Source: Sepiola atlantica
Taxonomy: Eukaryota > Mollusca > Cephalopoda > Sepiida > Sepiolidae
DNA length: 64,000 nucleotides
Direction of reading: 5' to 3'
Assembly (NCBI GenBank): GCA_963556195.1
Contig: OY744532.1
Span: forward strand, 82,364,734-82,428,733
The stretch's first letter is position 1; each line of letters opens with the position of its first letter. Shown in pieces: positions 1 through 9,102 of the stretch. Below the pieces are notes generated by a model. That model was not told where the DNA came from and ran no database searches. It saw only the letters and a program-made list of their open reading frames with translations. The position numbers and the translations under genes are program-made.

Positions 1-400
1 TAATTAATTAAATTTACATTAGATAACTTTAAATAACCTTATTAGATTGGAGTAGAACGAAATTTCAAGTCGAGGCGGCGATTAGAAGTGAAAACGTGGC
101 AAGAAACATACTAAAAGTAATAGATTTCAACAGCCTTTTATACCCTTAATAAACGTCGTTTAGACATTAGACGGGCTTCCTCATTTACATAATACATTCC
201 TTTTAACCTTCCATTAAATTCAGATTTACAAATATACACTTATAACTGCTATTATCAAGTTTCCATATGTATTCACAATACGTTCCAGTAAGGTGATATT
301 AATAAAACTTATTAATACAATTAATTAAAGCCATTTTCTCATTTTCTCAGCGTGTTTTCTCAACCATACTTGCAATGGCGATTATTGTTAAAATTTCAAG

Positions 401-444
401 TCTTTCTCGGCCTTTTGGCTAAGATCAAAGTGTAGTATCTGTTC
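401..444 (+). pseudogene. U2 snRNA 5'-end fragment, copy 1
   Basis: The stretch from TTCTCGG to CTGTTC matches the 5' end of spliceosomal U2 snRNA: stem-loop I (TCGGCC-TTTT-GGCTAAGA) and the branch-point recognition element GTAGTA. One extra A sits in 'ATCAAAGTG' (U2 has ATCAAG). Homology stops after CTGTTC; the Sm site and stem-loops IIa, IIb and III are absent, so it is not a functional U2 gene. Downstream 'GGCC-TTCG-GGTC' could form a UUCG hairpin, and 'CTGGTATTG' is identical to part of U2 stem-loop IV, perhaps by chance. This copy has 'tgcaatggcg' upstream. Confidence 0.8.
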
Positions 445-1202
445 CGATGAATTCTGAACCACATAGACTGGTATTGTCTTGGCTTTCGGGTCTTCACTGC
501 TATTGTCTTGGCCTTCGGGTCTTCATTTACGCCGGTCTACGGGACTGTCCTGTGCAGTTCTAGGAGGTCCACCCTCCCAGGCTTCGCCTCCCCTCTTTAG
601 TGACGTCATTGTGAGAGGATTTTTTTCACAGTTTTCATTCATTATTTACATTACGTTGTTAAGAGAATGTTTTCTACTAAATGTTAAAAGTAAACAAGGC
701 ATATCCGAGCTATTAGTAAATCGGTGACCATTCAGGAAAACTAAATTGCTGACTCATACTTCCGGTTTATCCGGTAGTGACGTCATCGTGAGAGGATTTT
801 TTCACAGTTTTCATTCATTATTTACATTACGTTGTACCGAGAATGTTTTTTACTATAAGTTAAAAGTAAACAAGGCATATCCGAGCCATTCATAAATCGG
901 TGACCATTTAGGAAAACTAAATTGCTGAATCATCTTTCCGGTTGGACCGGAAGTGACGTCATTTTGAGAGGATCTTTTCACATTATCAGTCTTTACAGTA
1001 ATTACGTTTATAAGCAAAGGTGTTTTATTGTAAATAGGAAGTTAAGCAACAAATATCTCGGCCATTACTAAATGGGTAACCGTTTTGGAAAAATAACAAA
1101 ACTGGTTCTTTGATATGACGTAGGCGCCTTCAATAGCATATTTAAACATTAGTTCTTTGATATGACCGAGGCGCCTACTAATTTGGTTACATTATTTTAA
1201 CT

Positions 1203-2610
1203 ATGCATGGGGTAAAAAAATGTTTTTTTCTTTTTCTTTTTCTCACCTACAATATTACTATTCATGGGGAAGGGTAACAAAAAAAAAAAATTGGTGGGGG
1301 GGGGGTAAAATTTTTTTTTTTTTTTTTTTCAACTGAAAACATTCCAATTCATGGGGAAGGGTAACAAAAAAAATTTTTTTTTCGGGTGGGGGGGGTAAAA
1401 TTTTTTTTTTTTTTTTTCTTTTTCTAACTGAAAATATTACTACTCATGGGGAAGGGTAACAAAATTTTTTTTTTTTTCGGGTGGGGGGGGGTAAAAAAAT
1501 TTTTTTTTTTTTTTTCTAACTGAAAATATTACTACTCATGGGGAAGGGTAACAAAAAAATTTTTTTTTTTGGGTGAGGGGGGAAAAATTTTTTTTTTTTT
1601 TTTTTTCTTACTGAAAATATTACTACTCATGGGGAAGGGTAACAAAAAAAATTTTTTTTTTTGGTTGGGGGGGGTAAACATTCTTTTTTTTTTTTTTCCT
1701 TTTTCTAACTGAAAATATTACTATTCATGGGGAAGGGTAACAAAAAAAACTTTTTTGGGAGGGGGGGTAAAATTTTTTTTTTTTTTTTTGAACTGAAAAC
1801 ATCCCAATTCATGGGGAAGGGTAACAAAATTTTTGGGGGGGGTGAGGGGGGGGGTGAGGGAGGGGTAAAAAATTTTTTTTTTTATTTTCTTTTTCTTACT
1901 GAAAATATTACTACTCATAGAGAAGGGTAACAAAAAAATTTTTTTGGGGGGGGAGTAAAAATTTTTTTTTTTTTTCTCTTTTTATAACTGAAAATATTAC
2001 TATTCATCGTGAAGGGTAAAAAAAAAATTTTGGGTGGGGGGGGAAATGTTTTTTTCCTTTTTCTAACTGAAAATATTACTATTCATGGGGAAAGGTAACT
2101 AAAAAAAATGTTTGGGGGGGGGGGTAAAAAATTTTTTTATTCATTTTTTTTTTAACTTAAATACAATTCCTATTCATGGGGAAGGGTAAAATAAAAAATT
2201 TTGGTTGGAGGGGGGTAAAAACTTTCTTTTTCTTACTGAAAATATAACTATTCATGCTTCCCCATGAATAGTAATATTTTCAGTTAGAAAAAGAAAAAGT
2301 TTTTACCCCCCTCCCACCAAAATTTTTTGACAAATATCTTTTCTTTTTTTGGGGTGGGGGGGTTTAAAAAATTTTCTTTTTTTTCTGTTTCTAACTGAAA
2401 ATATTACTATTCATGGGGAAGAGTCCAAAAAGAAATTTAGGGGTGGGGGGGAGATATTATTTTTTTTTTTTCTCTTTTTCTAACTGAAAATATTACTATT
2501 ACGGATAAGGGCAAAAAATAAATTGGGGGGGGGCGACCTTTTTTTTAAACTGAAAATATTAGTATTCTTGGGGGACGGTGAAAAAAACTTTTGGAGAGAG
2601 TGGGTAAAAA
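1203..2610 (+). repeat. A/T/G-tract minisatellite block (representative)
   Basis: Subrepeats of about 75-85 bp: 'ctaactgaaaatattacta', 'ttcatggggaagggtaac', then an A-run, a T-run, a G-run of up to ~12, 'taaaa' and a long T-run. Nearly all G-runs lie on the + strand, and each subrepeat supplies about four (GGGG, GGG, GGG, a long G-run), so it can form G-quadruplexes. Equivalent blocks lie at about 4197-5560, 7333-8170, 10625-11940, 13715-14510, 16077-17215, 18270-18760, 20275-21710, 23160-24370, 42590-43070, 44765-45680, 47275-48520, 51825-52910, 56665-57910 and 59420-60790. Confidence 0.85.
2193..2328. repeat. Foldback inside A/T/G block
   Basis: The left arm runs through 'ggggggtaaaaactttct' and 'ctattcatg'. 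After a 6-bp spacer (2257-2262) the sequence returns in reverse complement through 'catgaatag' to 'accaaaatttttt'. Arms are about 65 bp and nearly perfect. It is an inverted duplication of one minisatellite subunit and the only place in this block where orientation flips. Confidence 0.8.
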
Positions 2611-2834
2611 AATGTTTTAAACATGTTTTATTTGTTTTTAAACTAAAAATATTCTTGGTTAGAAACATAGAAAATCGATGTCTACCCACCCACGAAATAT
2701 GACTGAGTCTCCATCGGTTTACTGGTGAGCGTTCATTTCCGACGCGGCAGCCTAGCAAAAATAGACGACCGTTAGGGAGGCTATTTTGGCTAGTCCACTT
2801 ATAATATAACGAGCACTTCTCTGTCTGTCTGTCA

Positions 2835-2877
<43 letters not shown>

Positions 2878-2880
2878 CTG

Positions 2881-5794
2881 GGGAATTTTTGTAAACAGAA
2901 GAGAGGGGGGGTCTCGGGTAATTAAGATTTAATTAATTAAGCTTTTCAAGTAGGCGTTCATAATATTTGTATACCTGTAGAATTAGGAAACTATTATTAA
3001 TTAATTAAATTTACATTAGATAACATTAAATAACATTATTATTATTAGATTGGAGAAGAACGAAATTTCAAGACGAGGAAGCGATTAGAAGGGAAAACGT
3101 GGCAAGAATCATACTAAAATTAAGAGATATCAACGGCCTTTTATACCCTTAATAAATGTCGTTTAGACATTAGACGGGCTTCCTCATTTACATAATACAT
3201 TCCTTTTAACCTTCCATTAAATTCAGATTTACAAATATACACTTATAACTACTATTATCAAGTTTCCATATGTATTCACAATACGTTCCGATAAGGGGAT
3301 ATTAATAAAAATTATTAATACTATTAATTACAGCCATTTTCTTCATCAACCAGCGTGTTTTCCCAACCATACTTCCAATGGCGATTATTGTTAAAATTTC
3401 AAGTCTTTCTCGGCCTTTTGGCTAAGATCAAAGTGTAGTATCTGTTCCGATGAATACTGAACCACATAGACTGGTATTGTCTTGGCTTTCGGGTCTTCAC
3501 TGCTATTGTCTTGGCCTTCGGGTCTTCATTTACGCCGGTCTACGAGTCTGTCCTTTGCATTTCTAGGAGGTCCACCCTCCCAGGCTTCTCCTCCCCTCTT
3601 TAGTGACGTCATTGTGAGAGGATTTTTTTCACAGTTTTCATTCATTATTTACATTACATTGTTAAGAGAATGTTTTCTACTAAATGTTAAAAGTAAACAA
3701 GGCATATCCGAGCTATTAGTAAATCGGTGACCATTCAGGAAAACTAAATTGCTGACTCATACTTCCGGTTTATCCGGTAGTGACGTCATCGTGAGAGGAT
3801 TTTTTCACAGTTTTCATTCATTATTTCCATTACGTTGTACCGAGAATGTTTTTTACTATAAGTTAAAAGTAAACAAGGCATATCCGAGCCATTCATAAAT
3901 CGGTGACCATTTAGGAAACCTAAATTGCTGAATCATCTTTCCGGTTGGACCGGAAGTGACGTCATTTTGAGAGGATCTTTTCACTTTACATTCATTACGT
4001 TTATAAGCAAAGGTGTTTTATTTAAAATAGGAAGTTAAGCAACAAATATCTCGGCCATTACTTAATGGGTAACCGTTTTGGAAAAATAACAAAACTGGTT
4101 CTTTGATATGACGTAGGCGCCTTCAATAGCATATTTAAACATTAGTTCCTTGATATGACCGAGGCGCCTACTAATTTGGTTACATTATTTTAACTATGCA
4201 TAGGGGAGGGTAAAAAAATGTTTTCTTTTTCTTTTTCTAACTTACAATATTACTATTCATGGGGAAGGGTAACAAAAAATTTTTTTTTACCCCCCCCCCA
4301 ATTTTTTTTTTTTTTTTTTTTTTTTCAACTGAAAACATTCTAATTGATGGGGAAGGGTAACAAAATTTTTTTTTTTTTTTGGTGGGGTGGGGTAAAATTT
4401 TTTTTTTTTTTTCTTTTTCTAACTGAAAATATTATTACTCATGGGGAAGGGTAACAAAAAAAATTTTTTTTTTGGGTGGGGGGGGGGAATTTTTTTTTTT
4501 TTTCTTTTTCTTACTGAAAATATTACTACTCATGGGGAAGGGTAACAAAAAAAAATTTTCTTTGGGGTGTGGGGGAGTAAAAATTTTTTTTTTTTTCGGG
4601 TGGGGGGGGGGGGTAAAATTTTTTTTTTTTTTTCTTTTTCTAACTGAAAATATTACTACTCATGGGGAAGGGTAACAAAAATTTTTTTTTTCCGGGTGGG
4701 GGTGGGGGGGGGTAAAATTTTTTTTTTTTTTTCTTTTTCTAACTGAAAATATTACTACTCATGGGGAAGGGTACCAAAAATATTTTTTTTTGGGGTGGGG
4801 GGGGGGGGGAATTTTTTTTTTTTTTTTTTCTTTTTTCTTACTGAAAATATTACTACTCATGGGGAAGGGTAACAAAAAAAAAATTGGGGGGGGGTGGGGG
4901 GGGTAAAAATTTTTTTTTTTTTTTCTTATTCTAACTGAAAACATTACTTATCATGGGGAAGGGTAACAAAAAAAAAATTTTTTGGGGGGGGGTAAAATTT
5001 TTTTGTTTTTTTTTTGAACTGAAAACATCCCAATCCATGGGGAAGGGTAACAAAAAAAATTTGGGGGGGGTGAGGGGGGGGGATTTTTTTTTTTTTTTTC
5101 TTTTTCTTACTGAAAATATTACTACTCATTGGGAAGGGTAACAAAAAAATTTTTGGGGTGAGAGATGGGGGGGGGGTAAAAATGTTGTATTTTTTTTCTC
5201 TTTTTCTAACTGAAAATATTACTATTCATGGGGAAGGGTAACAAAAAACATTTTGGGGGGGAGGGGGGAAATGTTTTTTTCCTTTTTCTAACTGAAAATA
5301 TTACTATTCATGGGGAAGGTAACTAAAAAAATTTTTGGGGGGGGGGGTAAAAAATTTCTTTATTTTTTTTTTTAACTTAAATACAATTCCTATTCATAGG
5401 GGAAGGGTAGATATTATTTCTTTTTTTCTCTCTTTTTTTAACTGAAAATATAACTATTACGGATAAGGGCAAAAAATAAATTTGGGGGGGGGGGCGACCT
5501 TTTTTTTAAACTGAAAATATTAGTATTCTTGGGGGAGGGTGAAAAAAACTTTTAGAGAGAGTGGGTAAAAAAATGTTTTAAACATGTTTTATTTGTTTTT
5601 AAACTAAAAATATTCTTGGTTAGAAACCTAGAAAATCGATGTCTACCCACTCACGAAATATGACTGAGTCTCCATCGGTTTACTGGTGAGCGTTCATTTC
5701 CGACGCGGCAGCCTAGCAAAAATAGACGACCGTAGGGAGGCTATTTTGGCTAGTCCACTTATAATATAACGAGCACTTCTCTGTCTGTCTGTCA

Positions 5795-5829
<35 letters not shown>

Positions 5830-5830
5830 C
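2881..5830 (+). repeat. Complex satellite unit 2
   Basis: Full unit with the same module order: leader, U2-like fragment at 3404, TGACGTCA at 3604, 3781 and 3957, A/T/G block about 4197-5560, conserved segment about 5590-5730, (TCTG)n about 5781-5826. The A/T/G block contains one C-run on the + strand (about 4290-4299), a local polarity switch seen again at the same place in the unit starting at 21971. That suggests common descent of these two units. Confidence 0.85.
3404..3447 (+). pseudogene. U2 snRNA 5'-end fragment, copy 2
   Basis: Same 44-bp sequence as copy 1, including the extra A and the GTAGTA element. The upstream context is the 'tccaatggcg' subfamily (preceded by 'catcaaccagcg'). 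Confidence 0.8.
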
Positions 5831-8441
5831 TGGGGAATTTTTGTAAACAGAAGAGAGGGGGGGGGGTCTCGGGTAATTAAGATTTATTTAATGAAGCTTT
5901 TCAAGTAGGCGTTCATAATATTTGTACACCTGTAGAATTAGGAAACTATTATTAATTAATTAAATTTACATTAGATAACTTTAAATAACCTAATTAGATT
6001 AGAGTAGAAAGAAATTTCAAGTCGCGGCGGCGATTAGAAGTGAAAACGTGGCAAGAATAATACTAAAATTAATAGATTTCAACGGCCTTTTATACCCTTA
6101 GTAAACGTCGTTTAGACATTAGACGGGCTTCCTCATTTACATAATACATTCCTTTTAACCTTCCATTAAATTCAGATTTACAAATATACACTTATAACTG
6201 CTATTATCAAGTTTCCATATGTATTCACAATACGTTCCAGTAAGGTGATATTAATAAAACTTATTAATAAAATTAATTAAAGCCATTTTCTCATTTTCTC
6301 AGCGTGTTTTCTCAACCATACTTGCAATCGCGATTATTGTTAAAATTTCAAGTCTTTCTCGGCCTTTTGGCTAAGATCAAAGTGTAGTATCTGTTCCGAT
6401 GAATACTGAACCACATAGACTGGTATTGTCTTGGCTTTCGGGTCTTCACTGCTATTGTCTTGGCCTTCGGGTCTTCATTTACGCCGGTCTACGGGTCTGT
6501 CCTTTGCAGTTCTTGGAGGTCCACCCTCCCAGGCTTCTCCTCCCCTTAGTGACGTCATTGTGAGAATCCTTCTGGTTAATCCGGAAGTGACGTCATCGTG
6601 AGAGGATTTTTTCACAGTTTTCATTCATTATTTACATTACGTTGTTAAGAGAATGTTTTTTACTATAAATTACAAGTAAACAAGGCATATCCGGGTCTGT
6701 CCTTTGCATTTCTAGGAGGTCCACCCTCCCAGGCTTCTCCTCCCCTTTTTAGTGACGTCATTGTGAGAGGATTTTTTTCACAGTTTTCATTCATTATTTA
6801 CATTACATTGTTAAGCGAATGTTTTCTACTAAATGTTAAAAGTAAACAAGGCATATCCGAGCTATTAGTAAATCGGTGACCATTCAGGAAAACTAAATTG
6901 CTGACTCATACTTCCGGTTTATCCGGTAGTGACGTCATCGTGAGAGGATTTTTTCACAGTTTTCATTCATTATTTACATTACGTTGTACCGAGAATGTTT
7001 TTTACTATAAGTTAAAAGTAAACAAGGCATATCCGAGCCATTCATAAATCGGTGACCATTTAGGAAACCTAAATTGCTGAATCATCTTTCCGGTTGGACC
7101 GGAAGTGACGTCATTTTGAGAGGATCTTTTCACATTATCAGTCTTTACATTCATTACGTTTATAAGCAAAGGTGTTTTATTGTAAATAGGAAGTTAAGCA
7201 ACAAATATCTCGGCCATTACTAAATGGGTAACCGTTTTGGAAAAATAACAAAACTGGTTCTTTGATATGACGTAGGCGCCTTCAATAGCATATTTAAACA
7301 TTAGTTCTTTGATATGACCGAGGCGCCTACTAAATTTTTTTTTTGGGGGGGGGGGAAAAATTTTTTTTTTTTTCTTTTTCTAACTGAAAATATTACTACT
7401 CATGGGGAAGGGTAACAAATTTTTTTTTTTTTCGGGTGAGGGGGGGGGTAAAATTTTTTTTTTTTTTTTCTTTTTCTTACTGAAAATATTACTACTCATG
7501 GGGAAGGGTAACAAAAAATTTTTTTTTTTTGGGGTGGGGGGGGGTAAAAATTTTTTTTTTTTTTTTCTTTTTCTAACTGAAAATATTACTACTCATGGGG
7601 AAGGGTAACAAAAAAAAATTTTTTTTGGGTGTGGGGGGGAAATTTTTTTTTTTTTTTTTTTTTTTCTTACTGAAAATATTACTACTCATGGGGAAGGGTA
7701 ACAAAAAAAATTATTTTTTTTGGGTGGGGGGGGGGTAAAATTTTTTTTTTTTTTTTCTAACTGAAAATATTACTATTCATGGGGAAATTTTTTTTGGGGG
7801 GGATGGGTAAAATTTTTTTTTTTTTCTGAACTGAAAACATCCCAATTCATGGGGAAGGGTAACAAAAAAAAATTTTTTTTGGGGTGGGGGGGGGGTCAAA
7901 AAAAATTTTTTTTTGTTCTTTTTCTTACTGAAAATATTACTACTCATGGGGAAGGGTAACAAAAAAAAATTTTGGGGGGGGGGTAAAATTTTTTTATTTT
8001 TTTCTCTTTTTCTAACTGAAAATATTACTATTCATGGGGAAGGGTAACAAAAAAAAAAATTGGGGGGGGGGGAATGTTTTTATTCCTTTTTCTAACTGGG
8101 GAAAGGTAACTAAAAAAAATTTTTTTTTGGGGGGGGGTAAAAAATGTTTTTATTTATTTATTTTTTTTTAAACTGAAAATGTTAGTATTCTTGGGGGAGG
8201 GTGAAAAAAACTTTTGGAGAGAGTGGGTAAAAAAATGTTTTAAAAATGTTTTATTTGTTTTTAAACTAAAAATATTCTTGGTTAGAAACAAAGAAAATCG
8301 ATGTCTACCCACCCAAGAAATATGACTGAGTCTCCATCGGTTTACTGGTGAGCGTTCATTTCCGACGCGGCAGCCTAGCAAAAATAGACGACCGTAGGGA
8401 GGCTATTTTGGCTAGTCTACTTATAATATAACGAGCACTTT

Positions 8442-8472
<31 letters not shown>
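5831..8472 (+). repeat. Complex satellite unit 3
   Basis: Leader, U2-like fragment at 6353, then a variant CRE region with an internal partial duplication: the segment starting 'gggtctgtcc' with the GGAGG/CCTCC hairpin occurs twice, near 6490 and 6690. A/T/G block about 7333-8170, conserved segment about 8250-8390, short (TCTG)n. The unit is closely matched by 43335-45940 across the Helitron-bearing block, including unusual details of the A/T/G block. Confidence 0.85.
6353..6396 (+). pseudogene. U2 snRNA 5'-end fragment, copy 3
   Basis: Identical to copy 1 by eye; upstream context is the 'tgcaatcgcg' subfamily, preceded by a 'cattttctcag' stretch. Confidence 0.8.
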
Positions 8473-8523
8473 CTGGGGAATTTTTGTAAACGAAATTTCA
8501 GAAATAAACAATAAATAATTTAA

Positions 8524-8597
8524 GCGCCGAGACTACGATTCGAACTCGCAACCTTGACGCTAACTGCCGAACGCTCTATCATCTGCTCCACAACGAC
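8524..8597 (-). repeat. tRNA-derived SINE-like head, copy 1
   Basis: Read on the minus strand it has a tRNA outline: 'TGGAGCAGATGATAGAGCG' resembles an A box/D arm, and 'GAGTTCGAATC' is a good pol III B box in a T arm whose stem pairs TGCGA with TCGTA. The acceptor stem does not pair and the anticodon stem is broken, so it is not a working tRNA. It is best read as the head of a tRNA-derived SINE or a decayed tRNA carried within a larger repeat. Confidence 0.65.
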
Positions 8598-8787
8598 AAG
8601 TGATATAAACGTCTTAATTTTAAATGATAAAGAATCCGTTTTTTTTTCAACTTCTTCCAGTTACAAATGGATGATCGTATAACTGTTCATTGGAAATACC
8701 TTGGGTCTGCGTTCGCACTCGATTGTTTTTTTTGGGGGGGGGGGGAATGAAAATCCCCCCCCCCCCCCAATTTTTTCTTTCATTTTT

Positions 8788-8846
8788 TTTTGGCGCGAAA
8801 AAAAAAAAATTTTGGCGCGAAAAAAAAAAAATTTTCCCGCCAAAAA
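8788..8846 (+). promoter_or_regulatory. Phased E2F-like site trio, copy 1
   Basis: Two TTTTGGCGCGAAAA sites and one TTTTCCCGCCAAAA site, with cores at 8792, 8814 and 8836. Each spacing is 22 bp, about two helical turns. Both forms fit the E2F/DP consensus TTTSSCGC. Binding is inferred from motif only; nearby there is no gene, and A/T tracts flank every core. Confidence 0.5.
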
Positions 8847-9057
8847 AAAAAAAAAAAAATTTTCCGCCTAATAAAAAAAAAAAAAAAAATTTTTTTTTTC
8901 CTTTATAAACAAAAACATTATTCGGAGACAAATTTTTGTCATTCTTTTGTCTGACCACCCAAGAACGCGGCAGCCTAGCAAAAATAGACGACCGTTAGGG
9001 AGTCTATTTTCGCTAGTCCACTTATAATATAACGAGCACTTCTCTGTCTGTCTGTCA

Positions 9058-9100
<43 letters not shown>

Positions 9101-9102
9101 CT

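Larger units (their letters stand above)
1..2880 (+). repeat. Complex satellite unit 1 (partial at left edge)
   Basis: AT-rich leader to about 400, then a U2 snRNA-like fragment (401-444), then ~177-bp subrepeats each carrying TGACGTCA (601, 778, 954). A block of ~80-bp A/T/G-tract subrepeats fills about 1203-2610 and holds a foldback at 2193-2328. A conserved segment (about 2635-2770) and a (TCTG)n run (about 2820-2874) close the unit. The same module order recurs throughout the window. No credible protein gene; the short ORFs are homopolymer or repeat artefacts. Confidence 0.85.
8473..9102 (+). repeat. tRNA/E2F module (SINE-like), copy 1
   Basis: A ~630-bp module placed between two (TCTG)n runs. 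In order: minus-strand tRNA-like sequence, AT-rich spacer, a segment with 'atggatgatcgtataactg', opposed G and C runs, three E2F-like sites, A/T tracts, the shared 'gcggcagcctagc' segment and (TCTG)n. The last two parts are identical to the end of satellite units, so the module seems to have been inserted into, or recombined with, the array at the TCTG tract. Confidence 0.75.

Noticed and set aside
401..444. Functional U2 snRNA gene
   Set aside because: Only about the first 42 nt are present; the Sm site and 3' stem-loops are missing, and the extra A alters the spacing next to the branch-point element.
479..727. 82-codon frame repeated in many units (also 3482, 15351, 19545, 46542, 58764, and from an ATG at 51098)
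   Set aside because: Starts at a non-ATG codon in most copies, is broken in others by the ~31-bp duplication, and lies over the U2-like and CRE segments. Its recurrence follows from the repeat.
2480..2758. Minus-strand frames beginning MLGCRVGNERSPVNRW in many units
   Set aside because: They read the conserved satellite segment and then homopolymer tracts; length varies with tract length, and there is no codon-level conservation.
4472..4675. Frames rich in F, K, G or P within A/T/G blocks
   Set aside because: Low-complexity translation of homopolymers.
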